Assembly (NCBI GenBank): GCA_037013685.1
Contig: CM072889.1
Span: forward strand, 9,309,976 to 9,373,975
Direction: 5' to 3'
DNA: 64,000 bases
DNA from: Acridotheres tristis
Lineage: Eukaryota > Chordata > Aves > Passeriformes > Sturnidae
The translations under genes were made by a program, and so were the position numbers. Below the pieces are notes generated by a model that did not search any database, was not told the DNA's origin, and saw only the letters and a program-made list of their open reading frames with translations. Below are positions 11,682 to 23,789 of the stretch, piece by piece. Each line of letters opens with the position of its first letter. The stretch's first letter is position 1.

Positions 11682-12137
11682 TGTCGTGGCAGGGTCCCAC
11701 AACCTCGGGATTGAGTCAGGTGGAAGCCACGTGGCACAAAGAAGTGACGGATTGGATAGGTTATCCAAAAACAAGTAACTTGAATGGGTAAAATAACAAA
11801 GGTGCAGTATTGGGTCAACTCCAAAAGACCTCGAATGGGTGTGTTAATCTATATATATATCTGGTAGAACTGGGGGCAGATCTGAGGGCATGGATCCAAT
11901 CACAAACCAGGATTATGAATATGGAAAACAATGCAGCAAACAACAACCAGTCAGGGGAGGGAATTTGGGAATATTCTGGAAGCACAACCTTATATGGGCA
12001 GGCCTGTTAGCATATCCACTCCCATGGGTCCTTGCTTCTCTAACTTTGCTCACCCTAACTTAACATTAGTCTCTCTGCCTACAGGCCTGATTCCCATGGC
12101 CTTAAATTGATGGTTACCTCAGGTTGACCAACTCCCA
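11682..12137 (-). repeat. ERV-A 5' LTR
   Basis: This 456-bp LTR is homologous along its length to 3876-4330, with many substitutions. On the minus strand it starts TGGGAGTTGG and ends CCACGACA, then two bases and the primer site. It would carry the ERV-A promoter. Confidence 0.9.
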
Positions 12138-15100
12138 TACCATCTCCACAGCAAATTCTGTTCACTCTCTTTTGCAGACAAAGAATTGAGACCAGAGCCC
12201 AAGCTGAGAATAGGTGCTTAGTGAGGGGTTCGGTGACCCATCCAAGCATATGATCCTGGGAGTCTGCTTAGATACCACTTAGCCCTGAAGATGATTGAAG
12301 ATTTATGGTTGATTGACTCATGTCTTTATTTTGTTTTCCAGCATAAAGACTTCTGCTGTGGCTCAGCACAGAACTGAGACATTATAGCCAGTTTGCTTCT
12401 GTGTGAAATGTGTCACCAAATTAGGTGTCCTTCTATTTATGACTTCTTATGAGCTCTTGGAACATGAAAATCCACAGTGAATTAAAACTTTCTGTGGCAA
12501 AATCCATGTTGGTCTGGTCTTTCTTTGTAAGTATTGCACAAGCAGTGTGGAAAAAAGTGAAAGATCTTAAGTCTGGCAGCAAAACCTCAGGCATGTGATT
12601 GCAGTACCTGATTTTATCTACAAGCTCACTTGTAGCTGTATTTGTAAGGCACCTGCTTAGAGTGAAAAGAAAAGCCTTCATAATTGTAATGAACTTCCTG
12701 GGTCACTAACAAGGTGAGTTAAACAGCAGATCCGTTTGTTTTCTACTTCTACACTGTGGTGCTTTGCTTCTTGTGAATTCTGGCTCCACAAGTTTTGCTA
12801 TAACCCTGAAGGTAGGAGTGTCCGTGGAAAAAGTGTTTCAAGAGGGACTTGATTTTTTTTTAAGCCCCACCTTTAAAAAGAGTAGTGGTTTCTTATCTGT
12901 CATAGTCTCTTCCACAATATGTCACAAAGAAAAACTTCATTCTTGCAGTACCTGCAGGCCTTCAGCAGCACTCTGTTACCAGTTAAAACTGAGGAATTGT
13001 CCGGAGGAGAGTGGAAAAAATGGTGCAGGACTTGAGGTGTGTGTGTCTTGCCCAGCAGCCTGGGGGGCCATGGACCTGGGGTCCCATTGCTGCAGAACCA
13101 GGTATCTGCCTGATGCCCAAAATGCTGTCACTGTTAAAAAAACCTGCAATGCCTCTTCCATCAGGTGAGACATTGATGGATTCACTTCACTGCATCTCTT
13201 TGATGGATGATTTTTAGAGCATTTTCCATCTGCCTGAAGTAAAAGTTTAGTTAGACATTTAATCAGCTGTTGCACATACAATTTAAGAATTTGGAAAAGG
13301 CATATTTCTGCCAGTAGAATAAAGTATTCTGCAAGACAGATTGTGATATTATGTGCTTTGATATGTTTTGCTTCCTCAAATACCTGACAATATACAAAAT
13401 TCTGGTATGTCTCAACAGAAAACTTGGTAATACAGATTGCAAGGACTTTGTCACAGGCAGAGCTGCATGCCTGTGCTTCTTGGGAAAGGGTCTGGAGGAG
13501 GTGACATCCCACTGCTGTAATCTCAGCTCCTTACCAGCCAAACTTGCCCAGGAGGGCTAATTGCTTCTTTCTGGGAGCAAGGCAGAACAAAGCAGTTTCC
13601 CTCTGATTCTGTTCCTGTGGATTTTCCTGCAATTAGTTGGAAGTGGGTGGTTTGACACTTCCAAATGAAAAAGTAGCTGCAAATTGTGCAGAACAAGACA
13701 CTTAAAGCTTTTCAGCCTTCATGCTCTTCCTCCTCACAAATATTTGGGTGAGATGAGGGGTATGCATGCCTAGTGAGTTATGGGGAGAAAGAAATTTGAG
13801 ACTTGAACATGTTTCATTCCTTGGTTTGTTTAGACCTAGCCTAACTCCAGATTTAATTCTCTGTGGGATTTTTCCAAACTGAAATTCTTTCATGTATGTG
13901 ACTTTTGCCCAGACACAAGCTCCATGCCATTTGAGGTGTTTGAATTTGGATAGCAATATTTCCATTATTCTGGAGGACCTCAGTCAGGAGGCTTAATGCC
14001 TTTGTTTAACAAAGAAATGTGCCTTGGGAGGAATAGTGAGCCACAAGTGCACATGCACTGCTTCTGTTTGTTGTAGGCATTAGGATGCACAGTGACATTT
14101 CCAACATAAATGCAAAAACTACATTTTGGGGTAGAAAAATGTATTGCTTGAGATAACTGGTAATGTGAGTAGTAAGATGACTTGTGCAGATATGGACTCA
14201 AGTGCACACCATGCTGATAATCTGAGTGTTCTGCTCACTCTTCACCAGGGAGGTATATTATGTCATTACTTTTTTGCTGATGTTTAATTTAGCTGCACAA
14301 CTTACATTGTGTTGCTTTGTTCTAACTCTTTTGCAATAAGGTCCACGATTGCATGAAATTGTTCCCTTACTCAGTTAAAAAATTAATTTCTCTTCTTCCT
14401 GCATGCATTTGAAGACTTTTTCTTCTTCCCCATTCCCTTGGGACCAATATTGTTTGCTCCATTTGTATGCCACTGAAAATACTTCATTTTTTCCCCCGAT
14501 CTGAAAATGCAGAAGAAACAGTGAAGGAGATCTGCAAAAGCTGTGCAAATATTCAAATAAATCAGTCAGCTTCCTTGGCAAATATGCTTTTGGTATTATG
14601 CATTCCTTTTTACTAAAAGATAACGCCTGAAATGTTAAAATATACTCCTTTCTGTGACATTCTAAAATACTTCCGAGAATGAGGCTAGTGGTGTTGACAT
14701 GCAGTAGAGTAGTTACTTGAGAACATAGCCTTAAGAAAGGGCATATCCTGGTGCTGCAACACGTTTTTGAGATAAGGAGGAAGCCCCATGTCTTTAGCAA
14801 ACAGAGCTTGTGCTTAGTTTGAAGAAATGCCATGTGCATCTCCTTTAAGAAACCTCTAATTACCATTAGAAAATAAAGACGGGACTGCTAATCAGCTGCT
14901 GCTCCACATTCTACAGCGTGTCTTGTTTGCATGTCTTGACATTGTTCTTTCAGCTATTTTCAGTGTGTTTCATTAACAAGATTGTCTACTCTTCCAGTTT
15001 GTTTACTTGAATAAAAAATAGTTTTGACTTCCATTTTCTCTCATGAAGCTATTGGGAAAACAGTTTATTTTGCAATGATTTAAATAGTCACAATTAAATT

Positions 15101-16323
15101 GGGACTTGAATTTCTCTGTATTTTCGCTGTCAATAGAGATTGGTGTGCCTCTACTCCAGGGCAGAACTTGGCTCAAGTGTCATGAACAGAGAAGGGAAAT
15201 GGTCTCAATGAATGGCTTATCTTTTGTTACCTCCACAGACTTAAACAGAATTAAACCTGTAAACCTATATAGCCCCTGGAAATAAATAGTTTGGGTGAAA
15301 AAGACCTGAGAGAATGGCACAGTACCCTTGGTTACAGACTGTTTAACAGCAGGGGTAGTTTGCTTTTAATTTGTAAAAGATTTTGTTTCTTTCTTTTTCT
15401 CCCCCCCCCCCGTTTTAATGTTCTCATTTTCTTAATACTTCTCTTCTTATAAATACTCAGTTACTTAGTCTCAAGGGGCAATGCAAGATGAAGAATAAAC
15501 TGGTGGAGCAGAGGGGTGAGACACCAGACCACTGGCTGCTGTTTGGACCCAGCTGGCAGCCACAAAGTAGTCTTCATTTTTTTTGACTTCAGCTTCCCTG
15601 TTGCTAAAATGGAGAGGATTAATTTCTTCACACAGCATCTCTTAGTTTTCATTAAAAATGGTAGTATATGGCAGGTCTGGTTCATCCTGCTTGGTTTCTG
15701 GGTTTTAGAAGAGATTTACCAGAAAAATTACAGTATTTTTTTGGTGACTCTTAAGTCTCTTGTGCTCAAGGATGACAGTGCTTGAGCTGCACAGCCCAGT
15801 TGTGCAGAACAGGATTATAAGCAGTAGTGATCTTTTGTTGAACTATTTGCTGGACCACTCAGCTATACCTGTGCAATGCAGGTAACATTTCTCTTTCTCT
15901 ACTAGTTACATGATTCTGCATTTATGAATGACAGACATAGCTGACAAAAGGGTGTCTTGCAAAGCAGGAAAGCACTGCTTAGTACAACAAAGTTGTTGCT
16001 GCTTTCTCCATTTCTTTAATTTGTCACACAGTCTTGGAGACTTAAGTCACTGAGACTTAAATAGATGTTTCTGCTGTTGTACTTTTTGTTACTGTTTATC
16101 AAAAATCCATTATGGAGAATCCATGCTGTTGGCAGAAATCCTGCCTCTTACTGGCTGCTACAGAGAAGTGCTCTCTGATTGCTACAGCTTTTGATTTGGT
16201 TCAGTGATGATCAGTATTTGTGAAATTGGAACAAGCAAGGGAGGTGCAGTGGTTAGCCAAGCAGGTGTTTATTCAGCAGCAGCACCAATGTTACAAGGAC
16301 CTGAATTAATGTCACTAGATGCT
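12138..16323. other. non-coding, no gene recognised
   Basis: I see no gene here. Open frames of 134-178 codons at 12764-13512 (both strands) and 163 codons at 14375-14866 (minus) overlap opposite-strand frames, lack domains and have composition like the surrounding non-coding DNA. A C-run lies at about 15402-15411. Confidence 0.55.
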
Positions 16324-16817
16324 TGTGGAGGCTGAAAGCCTCTCAGCAAAACAGTCCACTTCTCTCTCCCGTGGAGGTTATGCCCTTTGGCACTCCCTCC
16401 TTTCATGGTTACAAAAAGTTACTCCCAGCATGCCTCCCTGTTTCATGTAAATTGCCTGTACCCCATTGGCCCTTCCCCCCTTGTACCGCCCCTGAGCCCT
16501 CAGATGATTGGCTTAATGCTCTACCCCGCCCCCTGGCTTTCCTATATCAACCCTGCTCCCTCACACCCCCTTGAGCCAGTTCGTCCCTAGGCCCTTTCAA
16601 GGAAAGAAGAATAAATCTTTGCCTGGGGCCACCACACACAGCTTCCCGTCTCTTCTCTCCTGTGCCCGCCGAAGGGGGGAGCTCACAAAAGAGCTGAAAT
16701 CACTCCCCACCCGGGAGCGAGCACGGAGGATGTGCCTGTGCCCAGAGGACATCCTCCACGGGATGCTTCTTCAGAAGGTCATGGCACTCCACCACAGCCC
16801 CAGGGCCTGCCGTGACA
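16324..16817 (+). repeat. solo LTR-like element
   Basis: It begins TGTGGAGG and ends CGTGACA. In order on the plus strand it has CCATTGGCCC and GATTGGCTT (CCAAT-type boxes), a TATA-like CTATATCAA, a polyadenylation signal (GAATAAATC) and a GC-rich R-U5-like end. Flanking hexamers gatgct and gctgct differ at one base, which supports a 6-bp target duplication. Its 3' part resembles the element at 56113-56578 (CATGCCTGTGC/TGTGCCTGTGC and a shared GGTCA-GCACTCC block). No internal retroviral genes are attached. The family is not identified. Confidence 0.68.
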
Positions 16818-16823
16818 GCTGCT

Positions 16824-19721
16824 GTAACATATTTATGAAAGACGTCACCTTAAGCATGTTGATCTTTGCAATCCTTATGTTATTTTACACAAACGTTTGG
16901 ATTAGGCATAACTTCATGGAAATATGAAAAGGAAATAGAGAAATGTAACAGTGATTTTACAGTCTTTGCACATACAACTGAGAATTGCATTGCTGGTTAC
17001 CATCTCATTATTTTTAAGCTTTTGGTCTGTAGTCCAATTCTTTCTGAGCAGATCAAGAGAATGAGTGTAATTCTTCAGCTATGCTTTTCATTGCTGTAGG
17101 CCTATGGAAGGGCTTCTTATATAGTCACCAGCCTTGTTAATCCAGCTCTTCCTCTCCCCCATTGCTGCCTCACACTCCAGATTTGGAGGTAGCTTGTACA
17201 ATGGCTGCTGCTGGGCTCGCTCCTCTGCCTGATGTGAGTTCTGTGTGACATTCTCTCTGCAACTTGCCTGACTACCTTGAAGATTAGCTGACCTGAGCAG
17301 AAAGTAAAAGGCAGCTAATTCCCTCTTTTTGGCTTGTTAGAGACCACAATTACACTAACTCTCCATGCTCTTTGGAGGGGCAGGATGGCAAACAGAAATG
17401 CCGTGCAGAGACTCTTACACAGGACTAAGAAGTGGCAAAGGGCTACGCAAGCTTGCCACAATTCTTCTCTTTAGGGAAGATGCCACCCTGAATGCTCATG
17501 TACTATCTTCTCTTTGCTGATTCATGGCTGGAATAAGTATCAGCCATTTTCTTCCCATCCCCATCATCCCCAGCTGAAGGTAATAATGAGGAGGAGACTG
17601 ACACAGTTAAGAAAATAAAATAACAGTATAGAACCCCGCATGGTTATCCCTGATGCTTGCAATATAAACTATTTGGCTCCAATTTCCAATTGTTGCTTCC
17701 TCTGCTTGGAATATATATAACTAGATAAAGATTGTCTGTAATTTATTTTTGGAGACTGACTGCACATCTGTGCATTAGGATGTAAAAGTTCATGCTTGAG
17801 GAGAGGACAGCTTGCTTCACCAAAACTGTGGGCAGTGGGAGCCACTGACTGCAGTGGAAGAGTAGAGATGATGTAGGCTCTTGTTTCAGGGGTAGAAGAT
17901 GGAGACAAGAAGCTCTAGCCAAGTCTTTAAAACAATTTTTCACCTTTATCTGATTTCTCTAAGGTGTAAATAAAAAATTAAGACCTAACTGCTTTCTTTA
18001 AAAGGTCAATACACAAGGTAAAGTGTCTTGGCTTCCCATGATCTGCAGAGGGGCCAAATCCTGCCCTGTCCTGCCACCTCTGCTCCCTCCCTCGCACCCT
18101 AAGGGGCAGGATGAAGCAGGCATTGATTTCCAGGCACTGCACCACCCAAAGGTACTTCACACCTGCTCAAGTACCTTTTTGATTTTACTAGCACATACTG
18201 AAAAATTTTTAAAGAAAAGAAAAAGAAACTCCATTTGACATATGCTCTTAAGGATTCAGAAGAATGTTCAGTTAAATTATTACTAATACATTGCAAATCA
18301 CTTTTGAGACAGCTGGATAAAGACAGCTGCAATGGTTTCAGTCAATGTAACAGATTAAGATGATAAATCCAACAAGGCCTTCCTAGCAAAGCTAGCACTG
18401 AACTAACATATTCTTTTCTCTCCCCCAAGAATTGCCTCCATTGATGGATAATCTTTGCATAACAGGAGGCTTTTAAATCTCCAGACAGTGTATAATAGAT
18501 GCAAATTTGTGAATGTCATATGCAGTGAACTAATAAGCTTGGCTGATCAGGGAACACGATAAGTGTGACACTTTATCAGGCAGCAGTAAAAGCTGATTAG
18601 TTTGTGCATGTTTAGCTGTCCATATGCCTCATTATTGGAAAGGTTTTAGATAGTACTAATAATTGGAATGGATGTGGCTTCATTTCCTTCAATATAGAAA
18701 AGGAAAAAGAAAGTGAATGCAAAGCATTCTTCTTCACACCTGGAATGAAACAGATTGAGCAAAGTAATTGTGGAGGTTTTCAGAGTAACTCGATCTTTGG
18801 CTGCACCTGTAAATTGAGTGACAGAGCTATTTTCTCATGCTGCAGTTTGGTGCAGTCTGGGAGGAAAAGGAAGTGAAGTTGGGGTCACTGAAGTTCCTGC
18901 ACAGGTCAGCTGGAGTAGGTGAATGTGTCAAGCGAGCGTGATAGCACCACAAGCCAAGAGGAAAAATAACCCCATGAATGGCATTGATATTATTTATAGA
19001 TAAATACTTACAGAGACAGAAATTAGTCATTTTATAGCAAGCAGCTATATTTATGCAGCTTATCATTATGCTTGAAATGGAGCCTTTTCCATTTCCTGTC
19101 CTGTGTCATAAGGCATCACCTGAGAACAATCAAGGCTGCACTGTCCTTGTCCATCCTGGGCTGATTGAGGTTGTTGCTTTTTGTGTATTTTTTATCCTGT
19201 CCTGTGGTGGAAGACTCTCGGAGCACAAGACAGTAAACAAGGTCGTGTTCACCCACTGAACAATGTGTGTGGCCTCACAAGGTTTTGATAGTAAAAAAGA
19301 CTCAAAGTTCTGAAAATCCAGGTGAGGCGTTGGGAAGGGATGCTCTGGTGCAGCAGGTCCAGTGTGTCTGGTGGTACATAGGACAGTCTTGGAGAATGTC
19401 TCAGCAACAGCTATAGTTATCAGCAGAGTGAAAAGCAGCCCTGTTAATTTTACAATAATTTGTGTTAGGAAATATCAGGTGAGGCTCTGAAGGTCAGTCA
19501 AAGCTCACAACCAGTTCCCCATAAGAATTTAGAGCAGCGATCTTGTCTGGCTTCTTTGTTGTATTTCTGATTTCTGCCTGATCTGTTATGAGTCAAAGGA
19601 ATTATGAACTCTTACAGAAGTTTTAGCCAGCAATCTTTGAATAAAGCTGGAGTGTGAGGCTTTCCTTTAACTGAACCAGTACAAGAAGCTGAAGAATGGT
19701 ACTTTTTCTGTAATTCAGGCA
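16824..19721. other. non-coding, no gene recognised
   Basis: This is AT-rich unique sequence. No open frame longer than about 80 codons and no repeat structure worth naming was seen. Confidence 0.55.
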
Positions 19722-19727
19722 GCAACC

Positions 19728-20208
19728 TGTGGAAATGGATCTAGTGGCGAAGGTCAGGGAACTGGTTTCATCTGCATAGGCAAAAAGCTTCAACTTCAGA
19801 CCCTAGAAGGAGAAGGAGAGAAGACATCCTTTACATCGTGGCAAGAGAATAGAAAGGTGAGTTGTCTCATGGGAGCTAATATGTTAATCAGTTTGTTGCA
19901 AATAAGGTGATATTCTTAGTTTCCATACATGGTTGGCTGACTACCAGTTGAATATATGGTTCTGTTTCTTATCCTCACTATTGATTGGATCCTGGGCCCT
20001 CTATCCTACCCTCTACATTGTTGTGATTTCCTGGTTCCGGGGTCCTCGATATCCAACCTGTTGTACTGTGCACGGCTTCTTTTTTTGTTGTTTTAACCAT
20101 TATTAAATTCCTTTGTTTTCTGGGCTGGTCTCATTCCCATCCCTTTATTTTTGCCACTAACCTCCCTAGCTGGACTGGTCCCGGTATCGCTGCTCACTGG
20201 CAGTGAAA
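19728..20208 (+). repeat. ERV-B 5' LTR
   Basis: This LTR pairs with 25111-25587. It starts TGTGGAAATGGATCT and ends at CAGTGAAA, where the terminal CA has decayed, two bases before the primer site. The central block (about 19862-20040) is almost identical to the 3' LTR, whereas the first 130 bp differ markedly. An ATTAAA polyadenylation-type signal lies at about 20102. Confidence 0.9.
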
Positions 20209-20210
20209 AG

Positions 20211-20228
20211 TGGCACCTGAAACAGGGA
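20211..20228 (+). promoter_or_regulatory. ERV-B primer-binding site, tRNA-Lys3-like
   Basis: TGGCACCTGAAACAGGGA lies two bases after the 5' LTR. It matches a tRNA-Lys3 site with two substitutions and one inserted base. Its TGG start and place after the LTR fit minus-strand priming. Confidence 0.75.
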
Positions 20229-20489
20229 CCCACATACTGGAGGATCTCTCAGGATCATGTCAGTGGGGAAGAGATGACCAGTAGGACCTTTATCTCCACT
20301 ATGGATTACAAATTCATCAGGCCTGATGTGTATTCTGTGAGTTTTGGCTGACCTTTGGAATGGACCAGTTGACCCAACTACCTGTGAGAGAAGCAGGTGA
20401 ATGGAGAGGCAATAGCTTGCCCCATCACTCTATTCCAATGGGGAAGGGGGAAGCATATCCCACCTCATCCAAGTTGTGCTTGTTGCACG

Positions 20490-20873
20490 ATGGGGGCCAA
20501 CGTATCATCTGTAGAGAAGGATATATATGGACCATTTAAAGTTCTTTCAGCAGACCATGGAAAGGAGGTTGGAAAATGTGAACTGAAAACCCTTTTAAAA
20601 TGGGTATTGTGCAATTTTCTGGCAATCATGGCCAGCTCTGCCACACTGAGAAGTTGCCAAAGGGGTGGCACAGACTGTGATATCTTTACCTCTGCGTTTT
20701 GGGACTCAGTGAGGACCAGGCTACATGATCTGACTACTTGTAGGGACCCTCTAGCTCCTCGCATGTTGCCTGCTTTCTGCATGATACTCGAGACCCTGAA
20801 GGTAGAACAGAAGTGGTGGGATTCCACTTCTACACACCACCTCCCAACATGGGACTGCCCTCAACCCTTCTAA
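20490..20873 (+). pseudogene. ERV-B gag matrix domain, 127 codons open
   Basis: The frame could start at 20397, but the ATG at 20490 is preferred because it gives MGANVSS, an N-myristoylation signal (Gly2, Ser6) typical of retroviral matrix. The domain continues with SSVEKDIYGPFK, a helical basic segment, and AFCMILETLKVEQKWW, and then stops. The remainder of gag is in other frames. Matrix would anchor Gag at the plasma membrane. Homology to ERV-A 11406-11180 is visible. Confidence 0.82.
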
Positions 20874-21780
20874 CCCTGGAAGTGGAATCCAGGATCGAAG
20901 CCCATCAAGTCGCTGGACCCCAAGCAAACTGCAACTCAGCCATCTCGAGTCTCCCTCCTTCTCACCCCTTGGACCTTCCCAGAGGTGGATATGAGGCTGA
21001 TATTGCCAGTGTGCTCAGAGGAAACACTGGTTCTCCTTGTTACTCCACCGCCTTGTGTCCCCCTTCCACACTTCCACTGGGAGCTCAAGATGGCAAAGGC
21101 CATGCCATCTCGGACTCTTCCCACTCCATTTCCTCCATTCCTGCACTTTTCCCTCACCCCTCTTCGTTTAATCTCAGCAACCACCATCTTAATTAAGCTG
21201 CCGGTCATCTCCAATGTTCCACCCTCGGTTCCACCCCTCTCCCTCCATTCCACACCCCCTCTGCTTTGGGCAGCACCCCTACCTTGGGCTCCACCCCTCC
21301 CAGCTCAGACCACGCCTCGGGCTGTGTCTCCTTTGCATCTGGCCACGCCCCTACTGGGGAAGCTGGAACTACATCTACCAGGATTCCAGAAGGGATGCCC
21401 TCCAACATGGCAGGGCCCATGAAACCCGTGCCAGAGGACAAACACCGGTTCTACCGTTACCATTCTAACAAAAAGAAAGCCTTCCTTGTGTCCGGTCATT
21501 CCTCCTCCTCAGCTTCCTCCTCCTCATCATCATATGAAGAGGACCTCAGCCCCTCCAGACCCCATAACACCAAAGACCCTTGGGAAAAGGTTTGGAAAGT
21601 GGCAGTAAGGGGGAGAGATTGGGAATTGGTCTCAAAATTCACTGTATTTCCAGTGATTCACCAAGGGAGGGGAGCTAACCCAAAATGAGAGCCTTTGGTA
21701 TATGGGAAAGTGAAGGAATTATATATACAAGGCTGCAAGAGAGTATGGGAGGAAGTCACTTTATTTTAATAATCTGATTA
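20874..21780 (+). pseudogene. ERV-B gag proline/serine-rich linker
   Basis: Overlapping frames contain a proline-rich region with GHAPTGEAG repeats, then SSSSASSSSSSYEEDLS, KDPWEKVWK and DWELVSKFTV (about 21480-21690), which match the ERV-A linker segment by segment. The frame stops at 21686-21688. Only a stub (KELYIQGCKRVWEEV) follows before the nucleocapsid, so most of capsid is deleted. Confidence 0.75.
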
Positions 21781-21789
21781 GGGCCACCT

Positions 21790-21960
21790 TCTCTGCACAT
21801 GTGCTGACCCCACAGAAAGCATGTTTCAGCTGTGCTGAGGATGGACACTTTAGAAAGAAGTGCCCCCAGCCTCTCAAGGCAGATATCGGATAACATCCAA
21901 ATGCAGCAAACAGAGACATTTTAGAAAGGACTGTCCTTAGCCAAGAACAAAACCTAAGGA
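21790..21960 (+). pseudogene. ERV-B nucleocapsid zinc knuckles
   Basis: CFSCAEDGHFRKKC at about 21819-21860 is a complete CX2CX4HX4C knuckle. A second one (SKQRHFRKDC) has lost its first two cysteines' normal context. These bind genomic RNA in Gag. An in-frame stop lies between them. Confidence 0.8.
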
Positions 21961-22241
21961 CACTTTACAGTATGCAAAAGTTTCTCAGGACCATCACCTG
22001 GGCTAGATTCTTGCTTAGAATTACAAACAAGGATTTAACTTCGGTATTTGACTTACTGAAGGGAGATCCTACATTGAATTCACCAAAACAACTGACCAAT
22101 GAGGGAAAAGGCACCTTAAATAAACCATCTCAAACCATCCAAGAACAAGCACTGCTCCAATTTTTGTTTCAGCAAGCACTGGACAACAAAATAAGACAGG
22201 ACTCTGTGTTCCTTTACTACATTTTGGTCCTTTTGCACTGA
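21961..22241 (+). pseudogene. ERV-B RT thumb/connection fragment
   Basis: MQKFLRTITWARFLLRI and LTSVFDLLKGDPTLNSP align with the ERV-A thumb (LGTINWVRPLLEI, LAPLFNLLRGDSALDS). The polymerase palm and protease that should precede it are gone, so nucleocapsid is joined directly to the RT thumb by a deletion near 21960. Confidence 0.8.
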
Positions 22242-22722
22242 TTTTACCGTAGCTGTATTTTCATAATGTATATAGAAAGGTAATTTATTTACTATTCATG
22301 TATTTTTATTTTGTGGCAAGCTGCAGCATAGCAGAACCACATGTCCTCTGTTCTCTGATTTTATATTATTCTAGTTAATGTACTGTTTAACATTGTGTTC
22401 TTAATAAGCTGTACATGTTACTTTTACAGTCTATGTTCTACAGTGACAGCTGGTAGTCCAAACCTGTAACGTACAAGTACTTAGCCTTGCCTCCTGGAGT
22501 AACTTCAACATTCCAATGTTTCTAAACTTGCTTCAGCTGAACTTTGAGTGTGGCTACAGTTTCAAACTGTTAAATATTTACAACCGGTTGCAGTCTTTTT
22601 CTAGGTGGATCAGCCAAAAGTGTTATTAAGCATTTCCTGCAGGCCTTCTTAATGTTGGTGTCCTAGGCTAAAATGTAAAGATGTGCCCAAAAGTATGTAT
22701 TCTACCACTGTCTTCAAGAACT
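22242..22722. other. unidentified 480-bp insert between RT and nested LTR
   Basis: This AT-rich stretch occupies the place of RNase H and the integrase N-terminus but has no retroviral coding I can recognise. It has attta-type elements and resembles a vertebrate 3'UTR in texture. It could be an insertion, a captured transcript piece or a decayed element. See the finding on this region. Confidence 0.45.
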
Positions 22723-23194
22723 TGTTGAAACCAGGAGGGACAGTGTTTTCCTTATCTCCTGTTAATCAATACCATCAATACCTTGCTGCATGACTCACAG
22801 ATAACTCCCTCTGGGGAGCCATTTCTGTTTAATGGGCAATCAAGGACCCACTGCATGACTCATAGAATGACATCAGCCCATTGTGAGATGCTCCACCCAG
22901 GGGGGATTAGCCAAGCATCCCCACCTGAATATAATCTGGGGTTTGGGACAGAACAAACTGCCCTTACCCACTGGTTTTCAGAAGACAAGAGTACCAGACC
23001 TTTCTATGGGATTGCTACCTCAACAAGACCACTTCATCTGGACTGCTACCACCACCCTAACTAGTGGGGTGTCAGGTTGTATTCTGACTCTGTCAGTGGT
23101 TTTCTTTTGTACTATTGTATGTATTTTATTTTTTCCAATTAAATTATATTTCTGATTTGGAGTCTCTCACTGGTTTTGCTTTCAAACCAGTACA
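22723..23194 (+). repeat. solo LTR nested in ERV-B pol
   Basis: It runs from TGTTGAAACC to CAAACCAGTACA and is homologous, in reverse orientation, to 53607-54177; shared blocks include the CACTGGTTTT-CTTTCAAACCA end, the GACTCTGTC/GACTTTGTC segment and the poly(A)-signal region TTCCAATTAAATT. After it, ERV-B integrase resumes. No clear target duplication is seen (agaact before, gttggg after). Confidence 0.8.
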
Positions 23195-23713
23195 GTTGGG
23201 TATCCTACAAGAAATTGGAACGGATAAATGGTCCAACTTATGGTTCTCAGGAGTGCAGCAGTTTTTTAATTTATGGGGAATTGTACACACAGCAGGTATT
23301 CCTCACTCCCCCACAGGCCAATCTATTACTGAGAAGGCCCATGGTTCCCTTAACAACAAGAAAGGGGGAGTAGAGACTCCTCTCTAGCCACTGTAGAGAG
23401 GCTCAGTAAAGCAGTGTATATTTTCAGTTTTTTAAATAATTCATTAATGGAACCTAACCTCCTAATCATCAGGCATTTTTCCAACACGACTCATGCACAG
23501 CTAAAAAAAGGACCCCCAGTTTTATTTAAAGACCTGCAAACACACCAAATTTTAGGACCAGTTCCACTAATTACCTGGGGAGAGTGTTATGCTTGGGTTT
23601 CAACAGTTGAAGGGCCTCGGTGGGTTATTGCTAATAACATCAAGCCATTCCAACAGCCATTGGAAGAACACCAGCAAGAACCACAAGGAGGACCCAAGGA
23701 AATAGCGTCCTGA
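23195..23713 (+). pseudogene. ERV-B integrase C-terminal half
   Basis: It opens inside the catalytic core with WGIVHTAGIPHSPTGQS, where the third catalytic acid lies in ITEKAHGSL, then stops at QGGVETPL-type sequence. A second frame (23414-23713) carries FSFLNNSL and the C-terminal DNA-binding domain, ending LITWGECYAWVSTVEG...RWVIANNIK. The first two catalytic acids are missing (replaced by the inserted DNA). It aligns with ERV-A 6100-5650 on the other strand. Confidence 0.85.
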
Positions 23714-23789
23714 GGACTACCACATACCCACTGTGAAATCTCCCTATGTTGTCAGTTTCTCAATCTTACCTAATCTTTTAAGTATAACC

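Larger units (their letters stand above)
3876..12137 (-). mobile_element. ERV-A: old class II endogenous retrovirus with two LTRs
   Basis: This is a two-LTR provirus read on the minus strand, in the order 5' LTR (11682-12137), Lys3-like primer site, gag, dUTPase/protease, RT, RNase H, integrase, env, polypurine tract, 3' LTR (3876-4330). Class II is supported by dUTPase between gag and protease, two zinc-knuckle remnants, an RT of the YMDD class, and an Env transmembrane subunit resembling alpha-like viruses. All genes carry stops and frameshifts, and the two LTRs differ clearly, so the insertion is old. A smaller solo LTR is nested at 8308-8589. No clean target duplication is visible: the flanks are tactcc...(tgtcc) on the left and taccat on the right. 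It shares plan and sequence with ERV-B. Confidence 0.93.

Noticed and set aside
3871..12143. Target-site duplication for ERV-A
   Set aside because: Flanks (tactcc and taccat) share only three leading bases; too weak to report.
12764..13512. Open frames of 134 and 178 codons on opposite strands
   Set aside because: They overlap each other, have no recognisable domain and lack exon-like borders.
14375..14866. 163-codon open frame, minus strand
   Set aside because: No domain or repeat similarity; AT-rich non-coding texture.
20397..20489. Upstream ATG of ERV-B gag at 20397
   Set aside because: The ATG at 20490 gives the myristoylation-type start expected of matrix, so the extension is taken as leader.
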